Shown here one piece after another: positions 16,346-24,665 of a stretch of 64,000 bases of DNA (the first letter of the stretch is position 1; every line of letters starts with the position of its first letter). The translations under genes were made by a program, and so were the position numbers. The notes beneath the pieces were generated by a model, which made no database searches, was not told the DNA's origin, and worked only from the letters and a program-made list of their open reading frames with translations. The stretch is from Streptomyces sp. NBC_00287 (GTDB taxonomy: Bacteria > Actinomycetota > Actinomycetes > Streptomycetales > Streptomycetaceae), in the NCBI RefSeq assembly GCF_036173105.1, contig NZ_CP108053.1:5952001-6016000 (forward strand), written 5' to 3'.

Positions 16346-17187
16346 GCGCCGTCACCGACGCCGTGCCGGTCACGGCCCCCGCACACCCGCTCGTCCAGTC
16401 CGCCAGGGACTCCCTGGTCGTGGCCAAGCGGAATCTGCTCCGTATGTCCAGGATCCCGGAGATGGTCATCTTCGGGCTGATCCAGCCGATCATGTTCGTG
16501 GTGCTGTTCAGCTATGTCTTCGGCGGATCCATGAACATCGGCGGCACCACGGACTCCTCCGTCTACCGCGAGTTCCTGATGGCCGGCATCTTCGCGCAGA
16601 CCGTCACCTTCGCCACCGCTGGCGCCGGGGCCGGCATCGCCGACGACATGCACAAGGGGCTCATCGACCGCTTCCGCTCGCTGCCCATGGCCCGGGGCGC
16701 GGTGCTCACCGGCCGGACCCTGGCCGACCTGGTGCAGACGGCGCTCACGCTGTTCGTGCTGGCGATAGTCGCGCTTCTGGTGGGCTGGCGGACCCACACC
16801 ACCTTCGGCGAGGTGCTCGGCGCCTTCGGGCTGCTGCTTCTGCTCGGATACGCGTTCACCTGGGTCGGAGCCCTGATCGGCCTGTCCGTGCGCACCCCGG
16901 AGGCGGCCACCTCGGGCGGACTGATCTGGCTGTTCCCGGTCACGTTCATCTCGAACGCGTTCGTGGACTCCAGCCGGATGACCCCCTGGCTGCAGCATGT
17001 CGCCGACTGGAACCCCTTCAGCGCCACGGTCCAGGCCTGCCGCGAGCTCTTCGGCAACCCCGGGGTCTCGAACTCCGACGCCTGGCCCATGCAGCACCCG
17101 GTGTGGGCGTCACTGATCTACTCGATCCTGATCGTCGCCATATTCCGGACGCTGGCGGTCCGCAAGTACCGCTCCGCGGCGGCATGA
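16342..17187 (+). CDS. ABC-2 type permease, DrrB type
   Basis: 281 residues with six membrane segments. It has the ABC-2 'FGLIQPIMFVVLFSYVFGGS' first segment and the DrrB signature 'EFLMAGIFAQTVTFATAGAG... DMHKGLIDRFRSLPMARGA' region. It forms the membrane channel with the preceding ATPase; GTGA overlap at 16342 gives coupled translation. Likely substrates are hydrophobic drugs or lipids (family knowledge). The operon ends at a perfect hairpin four bases after the stop. Confidence 0.93.
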   Translation: MSAVTDAVPVTAPAHPLVQSARDSLVVAKRNLLRMSRIPEMVIFGLIQPIMFVVLFSYVFGGSMNIGGTTDSSVYREFLMAGIFAQTVTFATAGAGAGIADDMHKGLIDRFRSLPMARGAVLTGRTLADLVQTALTLFVLAIVALLVGWRTHTTFGEVLGAFGLLLLLGYAFTWVGALIGLSVRTPEAATSGGLIWLFPVTFISNAFVDSSRMTPWLQHVADWNPFSATVQACRELFGNPGVSNSDAWPMQHPVWASLIYSILIVAIFRTLAVRKYRSAAA

Positions 17188-17190
17188 CGA

Positions 17191-17221
17191 CGCCCCCGGC
17201 GTCACTGGGACGCCGGGGGCG
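17191..17221. terminator. Strong bidirectional terminator between drrB-like gene and greA
   Basis: CGCCCCCGGCGTC-ACTGG-GACGCCGGGGGCG: a perfect 13-bp stem with a 5-base loop located between two convergent genes (stops at 17187 and 17249). Confidence 0.9.
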
Positions 17222-17248
17222 CGTCAAGGGCGTACGGGACCGGTGTGG

Positions 17249-17749
17249 TCAGCCGCTGTACGGCTCGGCCTTCAGGATCCGCACCGAGGCCTTCCTGCCG
17301 TTCGGCAGCTCGTACTCCGCGTCCTCGCCGACCTTGTGGCCGATCACGCCGGAGCCCAGCGGGGACTGCGGGGAGTAGGTCTCGATGTCGGAGCTCGCGT
17401 ACTCACGCGAGGCGAGCAGGAAGGACATGGTGTCGTCCTCGTCACCGTCGAAGGCGATCGTCACGACCATGCCGGGCGCGACCTCGCCCTCCGCCGACGT
17501 CGGCGCCTCGCCGACCTGCGCGTTCTCGAGAAGCTGGGTCAGCTGGCGCACACGGAGCTCCTGCTTGCCCTGCTCCTCCTTGGCCGCGTGGTACCCGCCG
17601 TTCTCGCGCAGGTCGCCCTCCTCGCGCGCGGCCGCGATCTTGGCGGCGATCTCCGTGCGCGCAGGACCAGTAAGGTACGCAAGCTCGTCCTTGAGCTTGT
17701 TGTACGCCTCCTGGGTCAGCCAGGTGACGGACTCGCTGGTCTGGGTCAC
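17249..17749 (-). CDS. greA: Transcription elongation factor GreA
   Basis: 166 residues. The N-terminal coiled coil carries the acidic tip 'AAREEGDLRENGGYHAAKEE' (catalytic D/E pair), and the C-terminal FKBP-like domain ends 'GEDAEYELPNGRKASVRIL'. It binds the secondary channel of RNA polymerase and stimulates cleavage of backtracked RNA. The GTG at 17749 follows GAGGAG at a good distance; an ATG at 17779 would add ten residues and disregard this site. Confidence 0.95.
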   Translation of the reverse strand: MTQTSESVTWLTQEAYNKLKDELAYLTGPARTEIAAKIAAAREEGDLRENGGYHAAKEEQGKQELRVRQLTQLLENAQVGEAPTSAEGEVAPGMVVTIAFDGDEDDTMSFLLASREYASSDIETYSPQSPLGSGVIGHKVGEDAEYELPNGRKASVRILKAEPYSG

Positions 17750-17948
17750 AGGTGCTCCTCGTCGGTACTGGGAATACAAAGCATCGCCCTACCCAGAAGA
17801 ATGTTCCTTCACGGATGGGCGAAACCACGAGCCTAACAATTCCATGGCGCCAGGGGGAGGACATAAGCCACCAGAATTACGTCAACGCAGGTCAGCGCCT
17901 ACGTATTGCGGGCGAACCCGTATCCCGGCCCGGCCGCGTCAGGCTGAG

Positions 17949-18347
17949 TCAGTCCGCGTGACAGCCGAGCAGCTCGGCGGTCGTGCCCTCCGACGTCGTA
18001 CGCAGCGTGACGACCTTGTCGATCCGTGTGGCGTCCCCGTCGAAGCGGAAGTCCGCCCGGCCCACCTCGGCGCCGCTCTCCGCCTGCGAGCGGACGGTGC
18101 AGTAGCCGGAGGCGCCGGCGTCCTTGCGGACCTCCAGATGCACCTTCACCGAGGTCTTCGTGAAGTCGTACTCGATGATCTCGGCGCTGATCTTGTTCTG
18201 GCCGACGTAGTGGTAGCCGAAGAACCCCACCACCGCGATCAGCAGTACTCCGAGGACGGCGGCGGCGAGCTTGAGACGGCGGTCTGCGCGCTCGTCCGAG
18301 GAGCGGCCGTAGCGGCCCTCGGGCGGTCGCGTGCTCGCCGTGGTCAT
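17949..18347 (-). CDS. DUF4307 family membrane protein
   Basis: 132 residues: a basic N-terminus, one membrane helix ('LAAAVLGVLLIAVVGFFGYH'), then an extracytoplasmic beta-rich domain with two cysteines ('GYCTVRSQ', 'LLGCHAD') that could form a disulfide. Matches the actinobacterial DUF4307 family, usually next to mca. Function unknown. Divergent from mca with 116 bp between starts; a TATAGA hexamer in that gap may be the -10 of one of the two promoters. Confidence 0.85.
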   Translation of the reverse strand: MTTASTRPPEGRYGRSSDERADRRLKLAAAVLGVLLIAVVGFFGYHYVGQNKISAEIIEYDFTKTSVKVHLEVRKDAGASGYCTVRSQAESGAEVGRADFRFDGDATRIDKVVTLRTTSEGTTAELLGCHAD

Positions 18348-18463
18348 GATCGTCCTCTCGGCGGGGCCGGGCCCCGGAATTATTCGGCCCCCGATTCGGT
18401 CACTATAGAAGCCGCCGTATGCGCCCGTTCACACGGGGGGCGCCGACCGACGAGGATTGAGTC

Positions 18464-19345
18464 TTGACTGACCAGCTGCGACTGATGGCCGTTCACGCCC
18501 ACCCCGACGACGAGTCGAGCAAGGGCGCGGCCACCATGGCGAAGTACGTGTCCGAGGGGGTGGACGTGCTGGTCGTGACCTGCACGGGTGGGGAGCGTGG
18601 CTCCATCCTGAACCCCAAGCTCCAGGGCGACACGTACATCGAGGAGAACATCCACGAGGTACGCAAGAAGGAGATGGACGAGGCCCGCGAGATCCTCGGC
18701 GTCAAGCAGGAGTGGCTCGGCTTCGTCGACTCGGGCCTGCCCGAGGGCGACCCACTGCCGCCGCTGCCCGAGGGCTGTTTCGCTCTGGAGGACGTCGACA
18801 AGGCGTCCGGCGAGCTGGTGCGGAAGATCCGCTCCTTCCGTCCGCAGGTGATCACCACCTATGACGAGAACGGCGGTTACCCGCACCCCGACCACATCAT
18901 GACCCACAAGATCTCGATGGTGGCCTTCGAGGGCGCGGCGGACACCGAGAAGTACCCGGAGGACGAGTACGGGCCCGCGTACCAGCCGCAGAAGCTCTAC
19001 TACAACCAGGGCTTCAACCGCCCCCGCACCGAGGCGCTGCACCAGGCGCTGCTGGACCGCGGCCTGGAGTCGCCGTACGGGGAGTGGCTCAAGCGCTGGG
19101 ACGAGTTCGAGCGCACCGAGCGGACGCTGACCACGCATGTCCCGTGCGCCGAGTTCTTCGAGATCCGCGACAAGGCCCTGATCGCGCACCGCACGCAGAT
19201 CGACCCCGACGGCGGCTGGTTCCGCGTGCCGATGGAGCTCCAGAAGGAGGTCTGGCCGACGGAGGAGTACGAGCTGGCGAAGTCCCTCGTCGATACCTCC
19301 CTCCCCGAGGACGACCTCTTCGCGGGCGTCCGCGACAATGCCTGA
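18464..19345 (+). CDS. mca: Mycothiol S-conjugate amidase
   Basis: 293 residues of the MshB/Mca zinc amidase fold (LmbE-like). Zinc-binding 'VHAHPDDESSKGAA' and 'HPDHIMTHK' are intact, plus 'TGGERGSILNP'. It cleaves mycothiol S-conjugates into a mercapturic acid and GlcN-inositol for detoxification, and is an actinobacterial marker. TTG start at 18464 with little Shine-Dalgarno. The downstream 77-aa membrane protein overlaps its 3' end by 8 bp. Confidence 0.95.
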   Translation: MTDQLRLMAVHAHPDDESSKGAATMAKYVSEGVDVLVVTCTGGERGSILNPKLQGDTYIEENIHEVRKKEMDEAREILGVKQEWLGFVDSGLPEGDPLPPLPEGCFALEDVDKASGELVRKIRSFRPQVITTYDENGGYPHPDHIMTHKISMVAFEGAADTEKYPEDEYGPAYQPQKLYYNQGFNRPRTEALHQALLDRGLESPYGEWLKRWDEFERTERTLTTHVPCAEFFEIRDKALIAHRTQIDPDGGWFRVPMELQKEVWPTEEYELAKSLVDTSLPEDDLFAGVRDNA

Positions 19346-19571
19346 CATGAGCGCAAGCGCAAGCCTGGCAATGACCCAGCTGGCCACCCTCGCCAAGGAG
19401 GTCGACGACGACAAGGTCACCCCCGGCGTCCTCGGCTTCATCGTCTTCGCGGTGATGGCCCTGGCCGTGTGGGGCCTGATGAAGTCGATGAACAAGCACA
19501 TGGGCAAGGTGGCCTTCACCGAGACCCCGGACCCGAAGGCGGACGCCTCCGGGGACTCCGCGAAGGACTAG
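19338..19571 (+). CDS. Small membrane protein downstream of mca
   Basis: 77 residues with one membrane helix ('VLGFIVFAVMALAVWGLM') flanked by 'KSMNKHMGKV' and an acidic tail. The ATG at 19338 overlaps the mca stop; an in-frame ATG at 19347 is also possible. It is probably co-translated with mca. Function unknown. Confidence 0.8.
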   Translation: MPDMSASASLAMTQLATLAKEVDDDKVTPGVLGFIVFAVMALAVWGLMKSMNKHMGKVAFTETPDPKADASGDSAKD

Positions 19572-19572
19572 C

Positions 19573-20553
19573 TCACCGCGCGTGGTCGGCCAGTGACAGC
19601 AGCAGGTGCGCCGACTCCGGCCGGACATGGTCGGAGTGGGCGCCCGACCAGCCGCGCCGGTGGACGAACACGTCCGAGGCGTCGACGCTGACGAACCGGT
19701 GGTCGAGGGCGTCGTGCGGATACGGCTCGCCCGTGCCCCGCATCCGGATGCCGGAGACCGGTGCGGGCGCGGTCCCGATGCCCGCGTGGCCGACCCCCGC
19801 CCGTTTCTCTGCGCGCACATGCCAGAAACCGGTGGCGAGGTCGGCTTGCGCGTAGGTCGCCACGACCGGACCGTGCAGCGGGGCCTCGTCGAGCGCGGTG
19901 AACAGGGTCTCGAAGGCGTCGCGCGGCGCCGCCATCTGGAACAGCAGCAGCGAGTCCGCGGTGAACGGCCGGTTCGGCGGCCGGGGCATGCTCCAGCCCA
20001 GGGTGGCCGGCCCCTCGGCCGCCCACTGCACCGCCTCGCACAGCACCCGGCACCCGAAGGAATGCCCGACCAGGTGCAGATACTGCCCCTCGCGCGTGGC
20101 GAGCACCTCGGGCGCGGCCGGATCACCGCGCCGGACGTCCAGATACCCCAGCAGCCGCCCGATGACCCGGCCCGCGTGCCCGTCCGTACTCAGCGCGTGC
20201 GCCCGATCGCGCATCTTGCGGTACTCACCCATCCCGCGCCGCTTCCCCGAGGGCCAGCACAGCAGCACGGTCCACGGCCGCCACTCGGGCAACCGGGGAT
20301 AGAGCGCCTGCTCGCGCGCGTACTGCTCGGCGGCGCAGGCCAGCAGACCGTCGGCCATCGCGCGGGCGTCCTCGGGCGGGGTGCGCCAGCCGTGCGCGTA
20401 CACGACCAGGTCGGTGGCCCAGTCGGGCGGTGTCAGTTCCTCCGCGAGGTGGTCGGCCAGTCGGTCGGCGGGTACCGGCTCGAGCCCGTCGGTGGTCTCC
20501 TCCAGCAGCCTGCCGTCCGGGCCGAGGTGGACCGTGCGGATCTCGCTCCTCAT
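19573..20553 (-). CDS. Alpha/beta hydrolase, putative effector of the CHAT operon
   Basis: 326 residues. Oxyanion region 'LVVYAHGWRTPPEDARA', nucleophile elbow 'LVGHSFGCR' (Ser165) and a C-terminal His in 'GAHSDHVRPE' give a plausible Ser-Asp-His triad. Related to lipases/esterases; no signal peptide, so it acts inside the cell. It is the last gene of a four-gene minus-strand operon and overlaps the CHAT protease stop by 4 bp (ATGA). A lipase-like enzyme coupled to a protease and two STAND-type proteins suggests a membrane- or metabolite-damaging effector (inference). Confidence 0.8.
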   Translation of the reverse strand: MRSEIRTVHLGPDGRLLEETTDGLEPVPADRLADHLAEELTPPDWATDLVVYAHGWRTPPEDARAMADGLLACAAEQYAREQALYPRLPEWRPWTVLLCWPSGKRRGMGEYRKMRDRAHALSTDGHAGRVIGRLLGYLDVRRGDPAAPEVLATREGQYLHLVGHSFGCRVLCEAVQWAAEGPATLGWSMPRPPNRPFTADSLLLFQMAAPRDAFETLFTALDEAPLHGPVVATYAQADLATGFWHVRAEKRAGVGHAGIGTAPAPVSGIRMRGTGEPYPHDALDHRFVSVDASDVFVHRRGWSGAHSDHVRPESAHLLLSLADHAR

Positions 20554-21851
20554 ACGGCGATTTCCTGTTCGGCGGCGCGTTCCAGGCGTGTGTCCATGCC
20601 GTGGTGGAGGGCGTAGGCGAAGCCCAGGGGGTTGTGCAGGGCGTCGGCGAAGTAGCGGGCCACGGCGTGGGCGATGCCGCCCGCGGTCTCGGTGCCGTGC
20701 AGATAGCGGGTCAGGAACTCCAGCGCATACTCGGCTGCGAAGGCCTGCGGCATCTCGATCTGCGGCCCCAGCACACCCCGCGCGCCCGCGTCGATCAGCG
20801 CGAGGCTCAGGAACTTGTGGTCGCCGCCGCCCTCGGGCACCCCGGCGTGACAGGCGTTCAGGACGACGAACGGCTGGAACGGCGTCTCGTTGCCGAAGTG
20901 GCGCCGCCGGTCCCGTACCGTCTGGGCGTCGATGGTCTTGTTGTCGGACAGTTTGAGCGCGAGCGAGGCGGGCTGGGAGCCGTTGGGGATGAAGTGGCCG
21001 TGGCACCAGAAGTACATCAACTGCTCGCTGAGCTCGGCCTGTTCCAGCGCCCTGACCAGTTCGCCGTGGGTCGTGCGCTCCACGAACCGGGTGTTCTTGG
21101 CGAGCGCGGCGGCGACCTCCGGGGCCCGGGTACGGCCCTTGCGGTCGACACGGGTGTCGTGGTTGAGGCTGACGACCGGGACCTCGGGGGCGTCGCGCAG
21201 GCCGACCAGCCAGGGGTAGGCGCCGCCGGTCTGCTCGATCTGGTGGCGGTGGCCGAGGAAGCGGCGGAACAGTGAAGCCAGGCTCCCATCGGATGGGAGC
21301 TGTCCTGGCAGGTGCTTCTGTTCCAGGCACACCATCGGCCACGGCACATGCAGATCCGAGTCGAAACGGACCCGCAGCCCCTCGCTCCGGCCGAGGGTCT
21401 CCGTGAGATAGCCGCGGAAGCGTTCGACGCGTTCGTCGGATCCGCCGAGCAGGGTGCCGTAGAGCAACTCCGAGCCGCACAGGGCGAGTTCTCTGACGAT
21501 GCCCTCCAACTCCTCGGTGGGACGGGCGCGCAGGTCCACCAGTGAGGCGTACGGGGTCTCGGGCTCTCCGTCCTCGTCCACCGGCTGGTGATCGACGAAG
21601 TGCTCCTTCCACTGCCGGCACAGCCGGGCCGCCGCCGTCCGTACGTCGGCCGGGCGCACCGCAAGGTCCACGCGGTGCTCGGTGCCGTACAGCGAGGGCA
21701 CGGCGGAGCCGTACAGGCGCGCCCTGATGCGGTCCTCGCTCAGGCTGTCCAGGCTTACGGTGACGTCGGGGCCGCGGGTCAGGCGGTCGGGCAGGGTGGT
21801 GAAGCCGCGGCTCGGGTCCTGTACGACGTGCACATGGAGTTCGGTGGGCAT
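20550..21851 (-). CDS. CHAT-domain protease
   Basis: 433 residues. The C-terminal half is a CHAT (caspase-HetF-associated with TPR) domain with the catalytic dyad His284 in 'YFWCHGHF' and Cys334 in 'VVLNACHAG', followed by 'FLSLALIDAGARGVLGPQIE' and 'FAAEYALEFLTRYLHG', typical of CHAT. The N-terminal half ('LHVHVVQDPSRGFTTLPDRL') is beta-rich and of no recognised family. CHAT proteins are separase-like proteases used in bacterial conflict systems. It lies 6 bp after the STAND gene and overlaps the hydrolase gene by 4 bp. The substrate could be the neighbouring hydrolase (inference). Confidence 0.9.
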   Translation of the reverse strand: MPTELHVHVVQDPSRGFTTLPDRLTRGPDVTVSLDSLSEDRIRARLYGSAVPSLYGTEHRVDLAVRPADVRTAAARLCRQWKEHFVDHQPVDEDGEPETPYASLVDLRARPTEELEGIVRELALCGSELLYGTLLGGSDERVERFRGYLTETLGRSEGLRVRFDSDLHVPWPMVCLEQKHLPGQLPSDGSLASLFRRFLGHRHQIEQTGGAYPWLVGLRDAPEVPVVSLNHDTRVDRKGRTRAPEVAAALAKNTRFVERTTHGELVRALEQAELSEQLMYFWCHGHFIPNGSQPASLALKLSDNKTIDAQTVRDRRRHFGNETPFQPFVVLNACHAGVPEGGGDHKFLSLALIDAGARGVLGPQIEMPQAFAAEYALEFLTRYLHGTETAGGIAHAVARYFADALHNPLGFAYALHHGMDTRLERAAEQEIAV

Positions 21852-21857
21852 GGCGGG

Positions 21858-24623
21858 CTACCGTCCGCGGGGAGTGACGGCGTGCGGTGCGGCGTGGTTG
21901 CCCGGCCGGCCGTTGTCGAGGATGTCGAGCTCTGTTTCCACCTGTTGCAGGACCGTCCCGGTGCGTTCGAGGGCGATGGTGAACCGGATGCGGTGCGTTC
22001 CGGTGCGGTGCGGGGTGAAGTCGAACTCGGCGCCGTGGGCCTCCCGTTCGGAGGGCCGCAGCAGCGCGGAGGCGGGTTCGACCGAGGCGCGGGTCAGGGG
22101 GAGGGCGGTGGCGGTGAGCCACGGCACGTCCCGGGCCGCCCAGGGGTGGCCCTGCTCCGGTGCGACTCGTAAGAGGAGGCGGGCGGTCGTTCCGGTGGAC
22201 GGCGACTCGTCGAGGAGGGTGAGCCGGACGCGGCAGCGGGGGCCGCCCGGGCCGGGGAGATCCATGAAGTCGGAGGCCGTCGCGACGGTGACCACGGTGT
22301 CGCGGGCGAAGAACGGGATGGGGCGACCGTTCAGGGGCCCGCCGTCGTCGCAGAACGCCTCGATGTCCAGCAGCAGTTGATCGCGGTCTGGCAGGTGGGG
22401 AGGCAGGAGGGTGATGAGGGTGGTGCGGTCCGGATGCGTCGGCGGGTTGCTCTGTACGGCGCGCACCGCCGCCACCCAGGCGACGCCGCGCACGTTGGAC
22501 AGCGCCCGGAACTCGGACTCCGCGGTGTTCAGCAGGAGCTGTACGGCCTCCGGAGCGGTGTGGCGTGCCGCGAGTTCCAGGCCCGTCCATGCGGTTCCGA
22601 TCGTGCAGCCGGTTTCCAGGAACTGCTCGTGGACCAGCTCCCACTGCTCCTGCTCGTCGCGGGGATCCAAGGAACCGAGCAATGCGAGCCGGTGACGTGT
22701 CCAGGCCGAGCCGAGCGCGTCCTGGCACCTGACGAAATGGACGTCGGCCCTGCCCAACATGGCGGGCGTGGGACCCATGGTGCCCGCCGCGGCGGTGACG
22801 AGCGCCAGATACAGCTCGGTCCAGCCCATGCCACGAGGGTCGTCGGCCTTCGCGTGCGCTGCCAGTGTCTTCCGCGCACCCGGGTCGGCGCGGAGTGATC
22901 CGGGGAGCCGGATACGTTCCGTCGCCACCCAGTTCTGCCCCCGCTGGTCGCCGACGGAACGCAGCGTCTCCTCGGCCTGCCCGAGCAGGCCCTCGGCCTC
23001 CCTGGCCGAGCCGCGCAACAGGTAGGTGCGGGCGAGGTGCAGCAGCGCCCAGCCCTCGCCGCGGCGACAGCCGAACCTGCGGTGCAGTTCGACGGCGGCC
23101 CGCAGTACCACTTCGGCGCCATGCGCATCGCCCTGGTCGCACAGCACGGCCCCGTGGACGAGCGCGTGCCAGGCCGCGTGGACGTCGTCCCGCTCGGGCA
23201 GCCGGCCGTCCAGTAAGTCCAGGGCAGCGCCCAGTCGGCCGGACTCGTGCTCGATGGCGGCGCGTTCATGGACGGCGTGCGCGCTGTCGTCGCCGTCGAG
23301 CAGCTTCCGGGCGTGCTCCGGCATGCCCAGGCCAAGCGCGAGCGTGGCCAGCGCCCGGGATACGGAGGGGATCAGACTTTGCCACCGGCGGTGGAGCCAC
23401 ACCAGTCGGTGGGCGTCCCCGAGTACGGCGAGGAGGGTGGCCAGTGCCGCGATCGGTTCCCGTCCCTGCCACTGGCGCTCGTCGTTGGCGACAAGGTCTA
23501 TGAACTCATCGACATACCTGGCGAGTTCGGGGGGAGCGAGCGGACCGTCGGGCAACTGAGCCTGGTCCCGGCCGTCCAGGAGACTCGCCGAGTAGAGAAG
23601 AGTGCATCCTGCATCCTCGGCCAACTGCCGACTGACCGGGGAGACCAGATGAGCGCGGTCCCGCACCGCGTCGGCCACCGGTGCCGGAAGGAGGAACTCA
23701 CCCTCCTCCTCGTTCCACGGCTGCACCAACTGCCATTTCACCAGCCGGTCAACCATCTCACCCGCATCAGGCGGTGCCGTGAGCAGTTGGAGCACAGCCT
23801 GAACCGTGAGCACGGTGAAGGGGGCGGGGGACTCTCGCTGCGCGAGAAGTTCCAGCACCTGGTACTCGTCGGGTGTGCACAAGTTCAGGACGAGATCGAT
23901 CAGATCGTCCGGCTCTTCCACGACCTCACTGAGCACCTCGCGTGGCTCCTGCTTCACCAGCGCGCCCGCGATGCGTGCGAGGTACGGCAGCCCATGTGCC
24001 GCTGCCGTCAGCTCGGCCAGAGGTTCCGCCGAGTCCGTCATGGCGAAAGTCGCGGCGACCACCAAGGCGTCCACGTTCTCCAGCGGCAGCACCCTGTACA
24101 GACGTACTTTCTTGGTCCAGCCGGAAGCCTGGCGCGTCGTGAGGATCACCGTCAGCCGTGAGCAGTCCCGTAATACGGCGAGCAAGGGACGAGCGTCGGA
24201 CGGATGCACGTCGTCGAGCACCAGGACATGAGCACCGACATAGTTGACGCACTGGTCCCGCAGTTCACGGCTGAACCCCCGGCTGCCCTTCAACGCCGCC
24301 CGCACGATGGGGACACGGGGCGCCTCGCACTCGGCGAGCAGTTGGAGCAGGATGCGATCGATGTCCACGGTTCGGCCGGGCGTGATCCAGTGCACCGTGG
24401 CGTCCAGCTTCCGGGCAACCTCCGCGGCCAGAGCCGACTTGCCGACGCCGGCCGGTCCGTGCAGGACGAGCGGCTCCAGACGCTCCCGCCTCCCGGACAG
24501 CAGGAGCAGCAGATCGCGGACTTCCCGTTCCCGCCCGGCGAACCCGCCCGGATCCGGCGGTCCCGTCGGCTCGCGCAGGTCACGTACCACCGGACCACCC
24601 CCCGAACTCGCACATGCCACCAC
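21858..24623 (-). CDS. STAND NTPase with TPR-like repeats and a C-terminal beta domain
   Basis: About 921 residues. NTPase: Walker A 'GPAGVGKS' (56-63), Walker B 'AHVLVLDDVHPSD', sensor 'LTVILTTRQ'. Winged helix follows, then about 400 residues of TPR-like helices bearing an R-G-x-x-W signature ('RRGEGWALLHLARTYL', 'VRGVAWVAAVRAV'). The last about 130 residues look like a beta-sandwich ('FDFTPHRTGTHRIRFTIALE'). It contains three TTA codons (22170-22172, 23214-23216, 24171-24173), remarkable in a GC-rich genome and predicting bldA dependence. GTG at 24623; a start slightly downstream is possible. Likely the ATP-driven switch for the CHAT protease. Confidence 0.87.
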   Translation of the reverse strand: MVACASSGGGPVVRDLREPTGPPDPGGFAGREREVRDLLLLLSGRRERLEPLVLHGPAGVGKSALAAEVARKLDATVHWITPGRTVDIDRILLQLLAECEAPRVPIVRAALKGSRGFSRELRDQCVNYVGAHVLVLDDVHPSDARPLLAVLRDCSRLTVILTTRQASGWTKKVRLYRVLPLENVDALVVAATFAMTDSAEPLAELTAAAHGLPYLARIAGALVKQEPREVLSEVVEEPDDLIDLVLNLCTPDEYQVLELLAQRESPAPFTVLTVQAVLQLLTAPPDAGEMVDRLVKWQLVQPWNEEEGEFLLPAPVADAVRDRAHLVSPVSRQLAEDAGCTLLYSASLLDGRDQAQLPDGPLAPPELARYVDEFIDLVANDERQWQGREPIAALATLLAVLGDAHRLVWLHRRWQSLIPSVSRALATLALGLGMPEHARKLLDGDDSAHAVHERAAIEHESGRLGAALDLLDGRLPERDDVHAAWHALVHGAVLCDQGDAHGAEVVLRAAVELHRRFGCRRGEGWALLHLARTYLLRGSAREAEGLLGQAEETLRSVGDQRGQNWVATERIRLPGSLRADPGARKTLAAHAKADDPRGMGWTELYLALVTAAAGTMGPTPAMLGRADVHFVRCQDALGSAWTRHRLALLGSLDPRDEQEQWELVHEQFLETGCTIGTAWTGLELAARHTAPEAVQLLLNTAESEFRALSNVRGVAWVAAVRAVQSNPPTHPDRTTLITLLPPHLPDRDQLLLDIEAFCDDGGPLNGRPIPFFARDTVVTVATASDFMDLPGPGGPRCRVRLTLLDESPSTGTTARLLLRVAPEQGHPWAARDVPWLTATALPLTRASVEPASALLRPSEREAHGAEFDFTPHRTGTHRIRFTIALERTGTVLQQVETELDILDNGRPGNHAAPHAVTPRGR

Positions 24624-24665
24624 GTTCCCAGCCCCGGCCCCCGCCCGCCAGCGAAACGCGATTCA

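Noticed and set aside
17861..17885. TTGACG with CTTATGT upstream of greA as a promoter
   Set aside because: The spacing is only about 13 bp, too short for a standard -35/-10 pair, so no greA promoter is claimed.
20554..23142. N-terminal extension of the alpha/beta hydrolase frame to about 1189 codons
   Set aside because: The extension is Arg/Pro-rich shadow of the CHAT and STAND genes. The ATG at 20553 overlaps the CHAT stop in a normal coupling arrangement.
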